From Clostridia bacterium (GTDB taxonomy: Bacteria; Bacillota; Clostridia; Lachnospirales; Bianqueaceae): a stretch of 58,874 bases of DNA. This document shows, piece by piece, positions 16,665 through 25,913 of the stretch. Where the stretch lies: contig CAAFMN010000043.1 of NCBI GenBank assembly GCA_900764045.1, positions 1 to 58,874 on the forward strand, read 5' to 3'. Each line of letters starts with the position of its first letter. Positions within the stretch are counted from its first letter, which is position 1. The translations under genes and the position numbers were made by a program. Below the pieces are notes generated by a model. The model ran no database searches, was not told the origin of the DNA, and worked only from the letters and a program-made list of their open reading frames with translations.

Positions 16665-17955
16665 GGTTCTCTGTCTTTTCAGAAAAACGAACTGTAAAGG
16701 CAATCTCGTTTGTTCCCTGGTATTCGGCCGTGATCGTTCCGTGATTGGAGGAGGCCAGCATCCGGGCCATGGAAAGTCCGATTCCATAGCCGCCATTCTT
16801 CTGCGTCCGGGCCGCGTCGGCTCGGTAGAAGCGGTCTAACAACTTCTCCGCCGGAACCTCCGGCAGCTTTTCACAGGTATTCTTGACCTGCATCAGAATC
16901 CGCTTGTCCCGCTTTTCCAGAAGGAGCTCCACGGAGCCGCTTTCTTCCGTGTACTTTACAGCATTGTCCAATAAAATAGATATCAACTGTTCTATATGTT
17001 TCTTATCAGCATACAGGATCACTCCGGATGCAATCCGCGTCCGGCAGGTGATCCTTTTGTTTTCCATGGGCTGTTCAAACTCCGCCGCCTGTTCCCGCAA
17101 AAGCTCGCTGAGCGAGAATTCTTCCGCATGAATCTGCACTCCGCCCTCATCCATACGGGCCAGCGTCAAAAGCTCCTGCATCAGGCCGCTGAGGCGCTGT
17201 GTCTGCTCCTTGATATTCCGGCTCCATTTATTTTCCCCGGTGTACAACTCCATCGCTTCGGTGTTGGACTGGATGATGGCAAGGGGTGTTTTGATCTCAT
17301 GTCCAGCATTGGTCACAAACTGTTTCTGCTTCTCCATGGACTCCGCAATCGGCCGAATGGCCCGCTTGGACAGAAGAATCACCAGAATCAGCATCAATCC
17401 CCAGGAGACAAACCCGATCGCCGCAGACAGAAACAATACCCGCAGATAGGATAGGATTTCATTGGAGGTATCCAGAAATACCACCACACTCCCTCCGTCC
17501 CGGCTCTCGGCGATCCTATAACGGTATTTCCCTGTTTTCCCCTCGGCCGCACCATTTCGGACCTCCTGCGCCATTTCCTGCGCGGCGGCCTCCGACACGG
17601 TCGAGGTACGGCTCACATCCGTGTACAATACTGCACCGTCACTGTCATAGGATACTGTAAAAAAGGTGGAGGACATAAAGGTATCATAATCATTCTTGGG
17701 CCCGCCGCCATTGTCCGGGCGGTCCGGTGGCTGCGGCAGTTCTCCCTCAGCCGTGTCCCCGTTCGGGATCCCCGGCTGCATGTTCAGATTATGGATATCC
17801 CCCTGATTCTCCGCGATCATGCGCAGCGTTTTTTCTGTATCATTGCCGACAATCCCAATATTTACCACATTGATTGCTCCCAACAATACCAGCAGCAAGG
17901 CCGTGATCGCGATCATCGCTGTGATGACAAACTTTTTCTGCAGCGTCCGGATCAT
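16645..17955 (-). CDS. Membrane sensor histidine kinase (HisKA type)
   Basis: A 436-residue kinase with one N-terminal membrane segment (residues about 8-30), an extracytoplasmic domain with a Pro/Gly/Asp-rich stretch near 60-85, a second membrane segment (about 165-190), HisKA with the phosphorylated histidine in NAGHEIKTPLAI and a HATPase domain with LLDNAVKYTEE, YGIGLSMA. It overlaps the response regulator gene by an ATGA, so the two are co-translated. The ligand is unknown. No transport gene is intact next to it; the broken ABC exporter downstream may have been a former target. Confidence 0.92.
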   Translation of the reverse strand: MIRTLQKKFVITAMIAITALLLVLLGAINVVNIGIVGNDTEKTLRMIAENQGDIHNLNMQPGIPNGDTAEGELPQPPDRPDNGGGPKNDYDTFMSSTFFTVSYDSDGAVLYTDVSRTSTVSEAAAQEMAQEVRNGAAEGKTGKYRYRIAESRDGGSVVVFLDTSNEILSYLRVLFLSAAIGFVSWGLMLILVILLSKRAIRPIAESMEKQKQFVTNAGHEIKTPLAIIQSNTEAMELYTGENKWSRNIKEQTQRLSGLMQELLTLARMDEGGVQIHAEEFSLSELLREQAAEFEQPMENKRITCRTRIASGVILYADKKHIEQLISILLDNAVKYTEESGSVELLLEKRDKRILMQVKNTCEKLPEVPAEKLLDRFYRADAARTQKNGGYGIGLSMARMLASSNHGTITAEYQGTNEIAFTVRFSEKTENLKKKHR

Positions 17956-18626
17956 GGATTCACCTCCAGTGTATATCCCACCCCGCGTCTGGCCGTGATG
18001 CTCACATTGGCGCCCAGCGCTCCCAGACGCTTACGCAGATAGGAGATGTATACCCATACCACGCCCAACTCCGCATCCGTCTCATATCCCCAGACCTTGC
18101 ACAATATATCCTCCGTGGAGAGACAGATGCCCTGATTGAGCATCAGGAGCTCCATCAGCTGGTACTCCAGCTTGGGGAGTACATACGACTTGCCATTCGC
18201 AGACAGCTCATAGCTCTTCTGATTGAGTGTGACATTGCCGCAGTGCAGCTCATTGGGCGTGTAGGCCTCCCGACGGCGCAGCATCGTCCTTACCCGGGCC
18301 AGCAGCAGATTCATGGAAAATGGTTTTGGCAGATAATCATCCGCTCCCAGATCCAATCCCTGAATCTGATCCTCTACCTCTGCTTTCGCTGTAAGCAGCA
18401 GAACCGGCGTACGGCATCCGCTCGCCCGCAGACGTTTGAGTACCTCCAGCCCGCTCATTTTGGGCATCATGATGTCCAATATAATGCCGTCGTACTCTTC
18501 GTTTTTCGCGTAATCCAGCGCATCCGCACCATTATACACCGCGTCCACAATGTATTTATGAAATGTCAGGATATCAGTCACAGCTTCCGACATTGCCCTC
18601 TCATCTTCCGCATACAAAAGCTTCAT
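17952..18626 (-). CDS. OmpR-family response regulator
   Basis: A 224-residue two-domain regulator. The receiver has the acidic pair in YAEDERAM, the phosphoacceptor aspartate in GIILDIMMPKMSG and the lysine in LPKPFS. The C-terminal winged helix includes YVYISYLRKRLG-like text (WVYISYLRKRLGAL) and GVGYTLE. The ATG at 18626 follows GGAGGGATCC-like spacing; a longer upstream frame crosses the DeoR terminator and is unlikely. It pairs with the kinase gene that overlaps its stop. Confidence 0.93.
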   Translation of the reverse strand: MKLLYAEDERAMSEAVTDILTFHKYIVDAVYNGADALDYAKNEEYDGIILDIMMPKMSGLEVLKRLRASGCRTPVLLLTAKAEVEDQIQGLDLGADDYLPKPFSMNLLLARVRTMLRRREAYTPNELHCGNVTLNQKSYELSANGKSYVLPKLEYQLMELLMLNQGICLSTEDILCKVWGYETDAELGVVWVYISYLRKRLGALGANVSITARRGVGYTLEVNP

Positions 18627-18648
18627 AGGATCCCTCCGTTTTATACAA

Positions 18649-18677
18649 AAGGGGCATACGCTCTGCGTATACCCCTG
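18649..18677 (-). terminator. Terminator after the DeoR gene
   Basis: The stem AGGGGTATACGC / GCGTATGCCCCT with a three-base loop is followed on the minus strand by TTTTGT. It separates the DeoR gene from the two-component genes. Confidence 0.75.
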
Positions 18678-18681
18678 ATTC

Positions 18682-19443
18682 TCATGCATAAACTACCTGC
18701 ACGCCTGCCTTCTCCAGCGTCTCCTCGTCGCCCTTGTCCAGAGGCTCATCTGTCACCAGCATATCAATCTCCGAACACGCCAATGTCCGGACAAAAGACC
18801 GTTTGCCAAACTTGGTGTGGTCTGCGACCACAATCACTTTTTCCGCATTCTGGCGCATTTTTTTCTTGACAAAAGCCTCGCGTTCATGCGGCTCAAAAGT
18901 TCCTTGTCCCAAATCAAACGCCTTGCATCCGATGATCGCCTTATTGACATAATATCTGTCCAGCGCCGTCTCCGCCGCCGTGCCGATCAGGGACATGATA
19001 CTGGGACGCAACGTCCCGCCGGTCACAATAATCTCAATGTTCTCCAGCGCCGCTACCTCCTGGGGAATTCTCACCGAATTGGTGATGATCGTCACCTTTT
19101 TCCGGATATTGCGCGCGACAAACATAGAAGTCGTACTGGAATCCAGCATCAGCGTCTCGTTGTCCCCGATCATATCCGCAACCTTGCGGGCAATCCGCCG
19201 CTTTCCCTCCAGATTCTGTGTCTCCCGTACATGAATGGACAGATCACTGGCATTGTTCTGCGCCAATACCGCGCCGCCATAGGTCCGTGTGACATAGCCC
19301 TCGCTCTCCAGCTTTTCCAGGTCCCGCCGGATAGTTTCCTCTGTTACCTGAAACTCCTCCGCGAGCTCCGTCACTCGAACACTTGTCTTTTTCTGGATTC
19401 TATCCAGTATCACCGCACGCCGGTCCATCGCCAGCATATTCAT
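18682..19443 (-). CDS. DeoR-family sugar-catabolism regulator
   Basis: A 253-residue repressor. The N-terminal helix-turn-helix (VRVTELAEEFQVTEETIRRD) and YVTRTYGGA are standard; the C-terminal sensor domain has LDSSTTSMFVAR, TNSVRIPQEVA and VADHTKFGKRSFV, the family's sugar-phosphate site. It lies 26 bases downstream of rhamnulokinase on the same strand and is probably co-transcribed with it. Together these suggest sensing of rhamnulose or fuculose phosphate, or dihydroxyacetone phosphate. The BMC operon is the obvious second target, but I found no shared operator. Confidence 0.92.
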   Translation of the reverse strand: MNMLAMDRRAVILDRIQKKTSVRVTELAEEFQVTEETIRRDLEKLESEGYVTRTYGGAVLAQNNASDLSIHVRETQNLEGKRRIARKVADMIGDNETLMLDSSTTSMFVARNIRKKVTIITNSVRIPQEVAALENIEIIVTGGTLRPSIMSLIGTAAETALDRYYVNKAIIGCKAFDLGQGTFEPHEREAFVKKKMRQNAEKVIVVADHTKFGKRSFVRTLACSEIDMLVTDEPLDKGDEETLEKAGVQVVYA

Positions 19444-19469
19444 GACTGTGTCCTGCCTTTCCCTGTTAC

Positions 19470-20891
19470 TTACGGCTCATAGACCTTGAGCGGGAAGGAG
19501 CGGGCGATTAATTCTCGTCCTTCCTTCAGGGAATTCAGCTGACCCAATGCCTTCATCTGCATCAGTACAGAACCCGCTACCGCGGCTTCGATGGGGCCGG
19601 TCACCAGTTTCTTTCCGCTCTCTCTGGCAAAGGTGCGGCACAGGAATTCATCCTGAATCCCGCCGCCTACCATATGGATATCCGTTGCCTTCCGTCCCGT
19701 CAGCTTTTCCAGACTCTCCGCATGAACCTTGATCTTCTGCGCTAAGCCATTATACGCAGCCATCGCGATCTCTCCGATTGTCTCCGGACGGCCCTGCCCG
19801 TGCGCCTCACAATAATCCTGCACAGCCTTGACCATATTCATTGGAGCAGCGAAGCATTCCTCATCCGGATCGATCGTAAAGTCACGACGCTGTGCGGACG
19901 ATGCAGCCGCAATGATCTCCGGAAAGCCCAGCTGCGGATCCGTCTCGTTCCACTTTTTCTTCAGCTGCTGCAAAATCCACAGTCCGGTAATATTCTTAAG
20001 GAAGCGTATCGTTCCCTCAACGCCGCCCTCATTGGTAAAGTTATACCGCAGAGAATCCTCGGTAATCACCGGCTCCGCCATCTCCATGCCGATCAGCGCC
20101 CATGTGCCGCTGCTCAAAAAGATGCTGTTCTCTCCAGCCAGAGGAGTACCGCAGACGGCCGACGCCGTATCATGGCTGCCCACCGCGATTACGGGAACCT
20201 TCTTCATTCCGGTCTCTTCCATGATCTCTTCTGTCAGCTCTCCAATCACCGTTCCCGGCTGTACCATCGGCGCGAAAAGATCCCGGCGGATACCAATCTC
20301 TTCCAGAATCTTATCAGAAAACTCTCTCTTGCGGGCATCCAACAGCTGTCCTGTCGATGCGATAGAATACTCGCACACCTTCTTGCCCGTCAGGAAATAC
20401 GCAAACAGATCCGGCATAAAGAGGACTGTCTGTGCCGCGTCCACAATGTAGCCGCGGTGCAGAACATCATAATAGAGCTGATAGATCGTATTGAAATCCA
20501 ACTTCTGAATTCCGGCGATCTGATAGCACTCTTCAAAGCTCCACTTCCGATCCATTTCCGCCATAGCCCCGGCATTCTTGGGATCCCGGTAGCAGAACGG
20601 ATTGGAGATCAAGCGTCCGTCCCCATCCAGATATCCGTAGTCTACACCCCAGGTATCGATTCCGATTCCGGCAATCTCTATATCCAGCCGGGCCGCTTTC
20701 TTCAGGCCCTGCTTCATCTCATGAAATAATCTTGGAAAATCCCAATAAAAATGTCCGTTCATCCAGACCGGCTCATTGGGGAACCGATGAATCTGCTCCA
20801 GACTGAGCTTCTCTCCATCATATACCGCAAGCATCAGACGTCCGGAGGACGCGCCGAAATCGAATGCCAAATACGCAGTACTCTTACCCAT
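19470..20891 (-). CDS. rhaB: Rhamnulokinase (FGGY family)
   Basis: A 473-residue sugar kinase that phosphorylates L-rhamnulose (possibly L-fuculose) at C1 with ATP. The N-terminal phosphate motif is AFDFGASSGRL, the catalytic region is GIGIDTWGVDYGYLD, and SSGTWALIG plus MVGGGIQ complete the ATP site. The ATG at 20891 has GAGGAGGG seven bases upstream, better than a frame start five codons earlier. Its product is the substrate of the BMC class II aldolase 5 kb away, so this gene connects sugar uptake to the microcompartment. No isomerase or sugar transporter is in the window. It has its own promoter. Confidence 0.9.
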   Translation of the reverse strand: MGKSTAYLAFDFGASSGRLMLAVYDGEKLSLEQIHRFPNEPVWMNGHFYWDFPRLFHEMKQGLKKAARLDIEIAGIGIDTWGVDYGYLDGDGRLISNPFCYRDPKNAGAMAEMDRKWSFEECYQIAGIQKLDFNTIYQLYYDVLHRGYIVDAAQTVLFMPDLFAYFLTGKKVCEYSIASTGQLLDARKREFSDKILEEIGIRRDLFAPMVQPGTVIGELTEEIMEETGMKKVPVIAVGSHDTASAVCGTPLAGENSIFLSSGTWALIGMEMAEPVITEDSLRYNFTNEGGVEGTIRFLKNITGLWILQQLKKKWNETDPQLGFPEIIAAASSAQRRDFTIDPDEECFAAPMNMVKAVQDYCEAHGQGRPETIGEIAMAAYNGLAQKIKVHAESLEKLTGRKATDIHMVGGGIQDEFLCRTFARESGKKLVTGPIEAAVAGSVLMQMKALGQLNSLKEGRELIARSFPLKVYEP

Positions 20892-20936
20892 ACTGTCCCT
20901 CCTCAATGTTGTTTTATTTGGCTTTATGTTGGATTT

Positions 20937-20965
20937 ATTATAACATATCTCCTGAAAAATGACAA
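20937..20965 (-). promoter_or_regulatory. Promoter of rhaB-deoR
   Basis: On the minus strand TTGTCA (20965-20960) and TATAAT (20942-20937) are separated by 17 bases. Downstream, the A/T-rich leader holds CAACATAAAG and AAACAACA, a loose repeat that might bind the DeoR protein. Confidence 0.75.
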
Positions 20966-20972
20966 GATAATT

Positions 20973-22205
20973 TTAGAGGCATCTCTCCAGCCGCCTTGCG
21001 AAATCATCCAGGAAGTCCCGTCTCCAGCAGTTGACAGTCTTGGCCCCCATATGTACTCCCTCTGCCTGTGCCGGATCCAATACATCCGACCACCACTGTG
21101 TCAGATTGCCCGCTTCCGGTCTCCGAGTCTGCGGATTCTCCGGCACTGACCGGAAGGCTCCGCTCTGTCCATCCAGCTCCGGAATCGCGCTGTGGATCAC
21201 ATAATGCCAATCCCGTACTTCTTTGGGAACAAAACGGATTCCATAACGCCCATTTCCCAGATAATATCCATTGAACTCCTGTCCCTGTTCCACCATCACA
21301 AACGCAGGTGTATCCGGGTCGATACCGCACTCCGGTCCGTCCAGGAGAATCTCCAGTGTACCAAAGACTTCAATCGTATCCTCCAATGTCGGATGGCCGA
21401 AGCAGGTCTTGCGCATGATGTCGCCTACTCGCTCAAACTGTCCGCCCCAGCTGGGATTTTCCGGTGTCTCCGGTGTTCCTCTCAGAAGCCACGCTACCGA
21501 AGGCGTGTCTCCCATCTTGATTACGCCGCCCAGATGTTTGGCAAAATACTCTCCGACCGCGCCATGTCCGGCGCCGAAGGTGCTGACAAAGGATTCGTTG
21601 CCCCAGGGCGCATTCTGGATACCTCCGTTAAACCAGCCGCGATAGGTGGAATTATTTTCAATCATCCACAGATCCGGGAAATTCTGCCGGATATATTCAT
21701 ACGCATTGGGACCCCACTTTTTGTTTGGGCCGCCGATATAATATACCCGCAGCTTAGGCGCGATCTCCGGCGCGTCATGCAGCGCCTGCGCCAAGTCCTC
21801 CAGAAGCCCCCACATCAAAAGATACAGCGGACGCGAATCCTCCTTTTTCGCGCAGCGGATAATCCACTCCGACGCTTCATTGGGCACCGTATACCCTCTA
21901 TACGGCGCGATATCCACCGCACCCTGCTTGGTCATCTCCCGCAGGCTCTCCGGTGAAGGATACTTCTCTGAATACGTGAGGAGCTTCGGATAATCCTTCT
22001 CATACTGATCAATCGCGGTAAAAATATCCTGCGCTCTGCCCGGTCCCCATGCGGAGGAGATCAGTCCTTCCGTATCAAACAGATCAGAATATAACAGATA
22101 ATGCGCCATCGACTGAAAGTCATCAGGATCGCTTCCTCCGATATCCGTCGTTACAATCACCCTATACCGTTCCCCTGACAATGCCCCTACATTTCCAAGC
22201 TCCAT
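20973..22205 (-). CDS. Sde182/DUF1593 nucleoside-hydrolase-like protein
   Basis: A 410-residue protein. Residues about 12-270 form the nucleoside-hydrolase-like domain: VIVTTDIGGSDPDDFQSM near the N-terminus is the aspartate cluster that binds calcium in nucleoside hydrolases. GLISSAWGPGR and TYRGWFNGG follow. A C-terminal beta-rich domain (about 280-410) completes it. No signal peptide is present, so it should act in the cytoplasm. It is a paralogue of the C-terminal part of the next gene upstream, whose stop directly abuts its ATG. The substrate is not known; a glycoside or nucleoside released from plant-type carbohydrate is plausible given rhaB next door. Confidence 0.85.
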   Translation of the reverse strand: MELGNVGALSGERYRVIVTTDIGGSDPDDFQSMAHYLLYSDLFDTEGLISSAWGPGRAQDIFTAIDQYEKDYPKLLTYSEKYPSPESLREMTKQGAVDIAPYRGYTVPNEASEWIIRCAKKEDSRPLYLLMWGLLEDLAQALHDAPEIAPKLRVYYIGGPNKKWGPNAYEYIRQNFPDLWMIENNSTYRGWFNGGIQNAPWGNESFVSTFGAGHGAVGEYFAKHLGGVIKMGDTPSVAWLLRGTPETPENPSWGGQFERVGDIMRKTCFGHPTLEDTIEVFGTLEILLDGPECGIDPDTPAFVMVEQGQEFNGYYLGNGRYGIRFVPKEVRDWHYVIHSAIPELDGQSGAFRSVPENPQTRRPEAGNLTQWWSDVLDPAQAEGVHMGAKTVNCWRRDFLDDFARRLERCL

Positions 22206-23981
22206 TTATTTTTCCTCCCCGCATCTTGCGAATCTCTCTGCAAAATCCTGCAAAAACTCTCTTCTGTAAGCATTCACCCATCTGGCTCCCCGATGTATGC
22301 CTTCCGCATACTCCGGATCCAGCATATCCGACCACCAGTTTTTAAGCCGTGTCCCTTCACGGGAAGCCTGCCTCTCCGGCACTGCCGTAAAGCTTCCGCT
22401 AAGGCCGTCAAGCTCTGGAATCCGGCTCTTGATCCGATACGTAGCTTCTCCCGGCTCTCTTACCAGAAAACGGACACGGTACTCCCCTCGTCCCTGGTAA
22501 TATCCCTGAAACGGAACATCCCGGACATACATTGTAAACATCGGTTGATCCGGATCTATCTCCTGTTCCGGTCCCGCAAGGACCAGTTCCGCCACTTCAA
22601 ACATCTCCACCCGCTGACTCTGATTCATCGGATGGCAGAAACCCTCTCCGGGCATCTGACCGACTCTGACGAATCTTCCGCCCCAGCCGGACTCCTCCGG
22701 CCGTTCCGGATTGCCCTTTAAGAGCCAGGCGACCGTTGGCGTATCTCCCATCTTGACCTGTCCGGACAAAAGCCCCGCGAAGTAATCTCCAAGCGCTCCA
22801 TGCCCCGCGGCATACCGGCTCACAAAACTCCGGTTGCCCCAGTCTCCGGTCTGATCGCCTCCTACAAACCATCCTCTATAGGTAGAATTATCCTCAATCA
22901 TCCACAGATCCGGATAATTTCCGCGGATATACTCATAGGCGTTTAACCCGTACATCTTGTTGTATCCGCCAATATAATGCACCCGCAGCTTCGGCAGAAT
23001 CTCCGGCGCGTCATGCAGCGCCTGTGCCAAATCCTCCAAAAGTCCCCACATCAAAAGATACAGTGGGCGCGGGTCCTCCTTTTTCGCACAGCGGATGATC
23101 CATTCCGACGCCTCACTGGGTGTCGTATACCCCTGATACGGCGCAATCTCCGTCGCCCCCTGTTTGGTGACGCTCCGCAGAGATTCCGGAGACGGATATC
23201 TGTCAGACGACTTTCGAAGATTGGGATAATCCTTCTCGTAACAGTCGATCACCCGCAGGATATTGGATGCCCGTCCTTTCCCCCAAGGCGAAGAGATCAG
23301 TCCCTCCGTATCAAAGAGATCAGAATACAAGAGATAATGTACCATGGACTGATCATCATCTTCATCGGTTCCTCCGATATCCGTGGTCACAATCACCCGG
23401 TATCTCTCCCCGGCCAATGCGCCATGAACTTGCTCCGTCCTATGTTCTTTCATTCGTTCATATTGTTCCCGGGTTATGCAATTTATATAGTTGTTTCTGC
23501 TCTCCCCCAGTACCGGAACATCCCTACAGATATGGTGATACTGAAACCCCAGCTTTTCCTGAACTCTTCTGGAAGGATCATTGCCTTCATAATAACCGCA
23601 CCAGACTCTGGACATTTCCAACTTCTCAAAGGCGTACCGGATCATCTCCGCCGCGGCTTCGGACATGTACCCCCGTCCCCAGAAGCTTCTTCCCAGCCAG
23701 TACCCCAGTTCACACTCATCTTGCTGCTGTACAGTACCGCTCGTTCCATAGAGCATCAGCTCGATCGCTCCGATCGGAACATCGCTGCCCCGCTCACAGA
23801 TGGCGTAGCACTCCGGACTAGACAGAATATTCCGGATGGTCCATCGGCTCTCCTCCACATCCTTATGCGGCGCCCACCCGGCAGCCGGACCGATCTTGGG
23901 ATCTCTGGCCAACTCATATAGCTTTTCCGCGTCCGCCTCCCTCCAACGTCTGAAGCGCAGACGCTTTGTCGTCCACTCCAT
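22206..23981 (-). CDS. GNAT acetyltransferase fused to an Sde182/DUF1593 domain
   Basis: A 591-residue protein with two parts. Residues 1 to about 178 are a RimJ/RimL-type N-acetyltransferase (TTKRLRFRRWREADAEKL, LGYWLGRSFWGRGYMSEAA, VQEKLGFQYH). Residues about 190-591 are a full DUF1593 protein (VIVTTDIGGTDEDDDQSM) closely similar to its downstream neighbour. The linker (REQYERMKEHRTEQVHGALA) reads straight through with no stop, and no ribosome binding site precedes the internal ATG, so it is a true fusion in this sequence. It probably arose when the stop of a separate GNAT gene was lost. Whether the two activities are linked is unknown. Confidence 0.85.
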   Translation of the reverse strand: MEWTTKRLRFRRWREADAEKLYELARDPKIGPAAGWAPHKDVEESRWTIRNILSSPECYAICERGSDVPIGAIELMLYGTSGTVQQQDECELGYWLGRSFWGRGYMSEAAAEMIRYAFEKLEMSRVWCGYYEGNDPSRRVQEKLGFQYHHICRDVPVLGESRNNYINCITREQYERMKEHRTEQVHGALAGERYRVIVTTDIGGTDEDDDQSMVHYLLYSDLFDTEGLISSPWGKGRASNILRVIDCYEKDYPNLRKSSDRYPSPESLRSVTKQGATEIAPYQGYTTPSEASEWIIRCAKKEDPRPLYLLMWGLLEDLAQALHDAPEILPKLRVHYIGGYNKMYGLNAYEYIRGNYPDLWMIEDNSTYRGWFVGGDQTGDWGNRSFVSRYAAGHGALGDYFAGLLSGQVKMGDTPTVAWLLKGNPERPEESGWGGRFVRVGQMPGEGFCHPMNQSQRVEMFEVAELVLAGPEQEIDPDQPMFTMYVRDVPFQGYYQGRGEYRVRFLVREPGEATYRIKSRIPELDGLSGSFTAVPERQASREGTRLKNWWSDMLDPEYAEGIHRGARWVNAYRREFLQDFAERFARCGEEK

Positions 23982-24002
23982 ATTGCTGACTCCTTTTTAT
24001 AC

Positions 24003-24503
24003 TTATAAACACCGCTGCGCTATAATTACTGTATAAAGATCCGTATCGTGTGTGATTCCCGTCTCTCGGAAACCATTTTTATGCCAAAAATGCTCTGCCT
24101 GCGGATTTCCCTTGACCCAGCCCAGCCGAATCTTCTCATATCCGATACTTTTCAGGAAATCGCACAGGTCCTGAATCAGTCTGCTGCCGACTCCCATATC
24201 CTGAACCTGAACCGCCGTCATGAAAAAACCTATAAACGCGGTTTTCTCATCCGGATATGCCGTAATCAGATCCATTACAGCAACCATCTCTTCCCCATCA
24301 TAGTATCCTATATAATGTTTATCATCCATCCCCTTGCCAGGCGGCAGCGCCTGCATATCTCTCATAATACTCTGTTCGGTTACAAACGGCGGGCAATACT
24401 GGTAATACAGATCATTTTCCCTGCACAGCGCGTAAACCGTCGGAATCTCCTCTGTAGTCAGGCGATGTACCGTATAATGATCTGAAAAAAGATCTATATC
24501 CAC
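24003..24503 (-). CDS. GNAT-family N-acetyltransferase
   Basis: A 166-residue acetyltransferase with one GNAT fold. The acetyl-CoA-binding motif A reads FFMTAVQVQDMGVGSRLIQDL, and the tail has KGNPQAEHFWHKNGFRETG. The substrate is unknown. It is upstream of and on the same strand as the GNAT-DUF1593 fusion, 22 bases away, and may be co-transcribed. Confidence 0.88.
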   Translation of the reverse strand: MDIDLFSDHYTVHRLTTEEIPTVYALCRENDLYYQYCPPFVTEQSIMRDMQALPPGKGMDDKHYIGYYDGEEMVAVMDLITAYPDEKTAFIGFFMTAVQVQDMGVGSRLIQDLCDFLKSIGYEKIRLGWVKGNPQAEHFWHKNGFRETGITHDTDLYTVIIAQRCL

Positions 24504-24508
24504 CTATA

Positions 24509-24871
24509 TCACCACACTTTCCAAATCCCCATTTTATAATATTCACAATCTGAATTGTTTTGCCGCTCAAATCTTTTGTGTTTATACGGAATCTCTCTTG
24601 TGACCTGTCTGTTGCCCTCGGTACGAACCTGTCGGAATTTCCGACAGGTTGACTCTTCATCCAGTTCGCCTTCCTCGTAGATATGCTGAATGTGCTCCAC
24701 GATGTTGCTACGTGAGGACTGAAACAGCTCTGCCATCTGCTGCTGAGTCAGCCATACAGTCTCATCTACAAAGCGGACGTCGATTTTCGTATCGCCATCT
24801 TCTGTCTGGTAGATAACGATATCGCCCTGATTTTCAATCGGGACAAGATTCTTTTGATCAGCCATACTCAA
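24509..24871 (-). pseudogene. RhuM-family protein, N-terminal fragment
   Basis: The first 95 residues match the RhuM/virulence family (GDIVIYQTEDGDTKIDVRF, ETVWLTQQQMAELFQSSRSN, CRKFRQVRTEGNRQVTRE, each read separately). The family usually runs past 300 residues; here it ends after REIPYKHKRF in unrelated sequence at 120 residues. RhuM genes often lie in mobile islands and toxin-like clusters. It overlaps the HTH gene upstream by four bases. Probably not functional. Confidence 0.75.
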
Positions 24872-25116
24872 TCCTCCTGTTTCTCAATTTCTTCACCGAC
24901 ATCCTCATTGTCTACATCGACATCTCCATCCACAAATTTGTATTCGGAGATTTCGGTGTTTCGGACATCAGCTGCGCCGGAGCGAATCCACTCATCTACC
25001 TCTGACAGTTTGAATTTCCACAGTTTACCCGCTTTATAAGCTGGCATATTTCTTTTAACGATCCACTGCAAAATGGTTTCTCGGCCAACGCCAAGGTATG
25101 CTTGGACTTCCTTCAA
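24868..25116 (-). CDS. Excisionase-type helix-turn-helix DNA-binding protein
   Basis: About 82 residues. The N-terminal half is an excisionase/MerR-like winged helix (LKEVQAYLGVGRETILQWIV, MPAYKAGKLWKFKLSEVDEW) and the C-terminal half is acidic. The start is uncertain: TTG at 25116 lies in a disturbed 5' region where codons for a Trp-Val-Thr stretch continue upstream without a start codon. It probably belonged to a mobile element together with the RhuM fragment. Confidence 0.7.
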   Translation of the reverse strand: MKEVQAYLGVGRETILQWIVKRNMPAYKAGKLWKFKLSEVDEWIRSGAADVRNTEISEYKFVDGDVDVDNEDVGEEIEKQED

Positions 25117-25133
25117 TGTTCTCGTTACCCAAT

Positions 25134-25238
25134 TTAGTTACCTCCAGATCTCTTAAATGTCATGTTATTAACTACAATCGTTACATTAAATGGGCTTGAA
25201 TAGTTCGGATAGCACTCTTTATTGTTTTTATCAACCAT
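25134..25238 (-). CDS. 34-residue ORF before the HTH gene
   Basis: A short frame, MVDKNNKECYPNYS to FKRSGGN, whose last codons contain GGAGGT. Composition and place recall the tiny ORFs that precede excisionase genes in clostridial mobile elements. There is no strong ribosome binding site of its own. Speculative. Confidence 0.3.
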   Translation of the reverse strand: MVDKNNKECYPNYSSPFNVTIVVNNMTFKRSGGN

Positions 25239-25800
25239 AACATTGACTTTCAAAAGTGTCCTCATCGCCGCGGGCATCGAATCAACCGACACAACAGCTC
25301 ATCCGTTTCCAGCCGTGCTTATTGGATTTTGAAAAAAGTCTCTATGCTTCTTCGATAAAGGCTTACTACCGTTAAATAGTTTATCCCCGTAGCTAGCTGC
25401 ACAGAAAGCACCTTTCTTTGTGAAAGCAAAGCTGCTTCCTGCTGCCTTAAATACCTCTACGGCGAAAGAGTCCTATGATAAAAGTCCTGAAAGTCCTTTT
25501 TTACATTTCTTGCGCTTATAGGAATTCCTTTTCATCTCGGCATCTCGTTAATAGATGGCAGAGACGAGAGAGACTGAGACGTCGAACCTTGTTATTTAAT
25601 TATACCACATTTTCTTCTAAAAATCAATGTATTCGGGTGCAAACAGACATAAACCGACACAAACTCACTTTTGATTATTCGACATTCCGCAACTACCGCC
25701 TCTCTACTCGTTTATTGGCATGAACGGTCCGGAGTAGAGAGCACAGTACTCCCAACAGCCTACTATATTATACTGACTCATTCAATTCGCCACAGCCAGA
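25239..25800. other. Gene-poor debris between mobile fragments and cstA
   Basis: No frame here has a credible start, ribosome binding site or recognisable family. The stretch from 25590 to 25700 is AT-rich and holds a loose direct repeat (ACAGACATAAACCGACACAAAC read in two halves). It may be the scar of an excised element. I found no attachment site pair. Confidence 0.5.
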
Positions 25801-25804
25801 CGGC

Positions 25805-25837
25805 AAAAAAGGCAGAGCCGCATTACACGACTCTGCC
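25805..25837 (-). terminator. Terminator of cstA
   Basis: Arms GGCAGAG and CTCTGCC with a GC-containing loop are followed on the minus strand by TTTTTTG, about 80 bases after the cstA stop. Confidence 0.8.
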
Positions 25838-25913
25838 AATATGCCCGGGATTACGGAATTCCTAAGTTTCATCCTGACTGCCAGGGCTGCCTTTCATCTT
25901 ATTCCATTCAATT

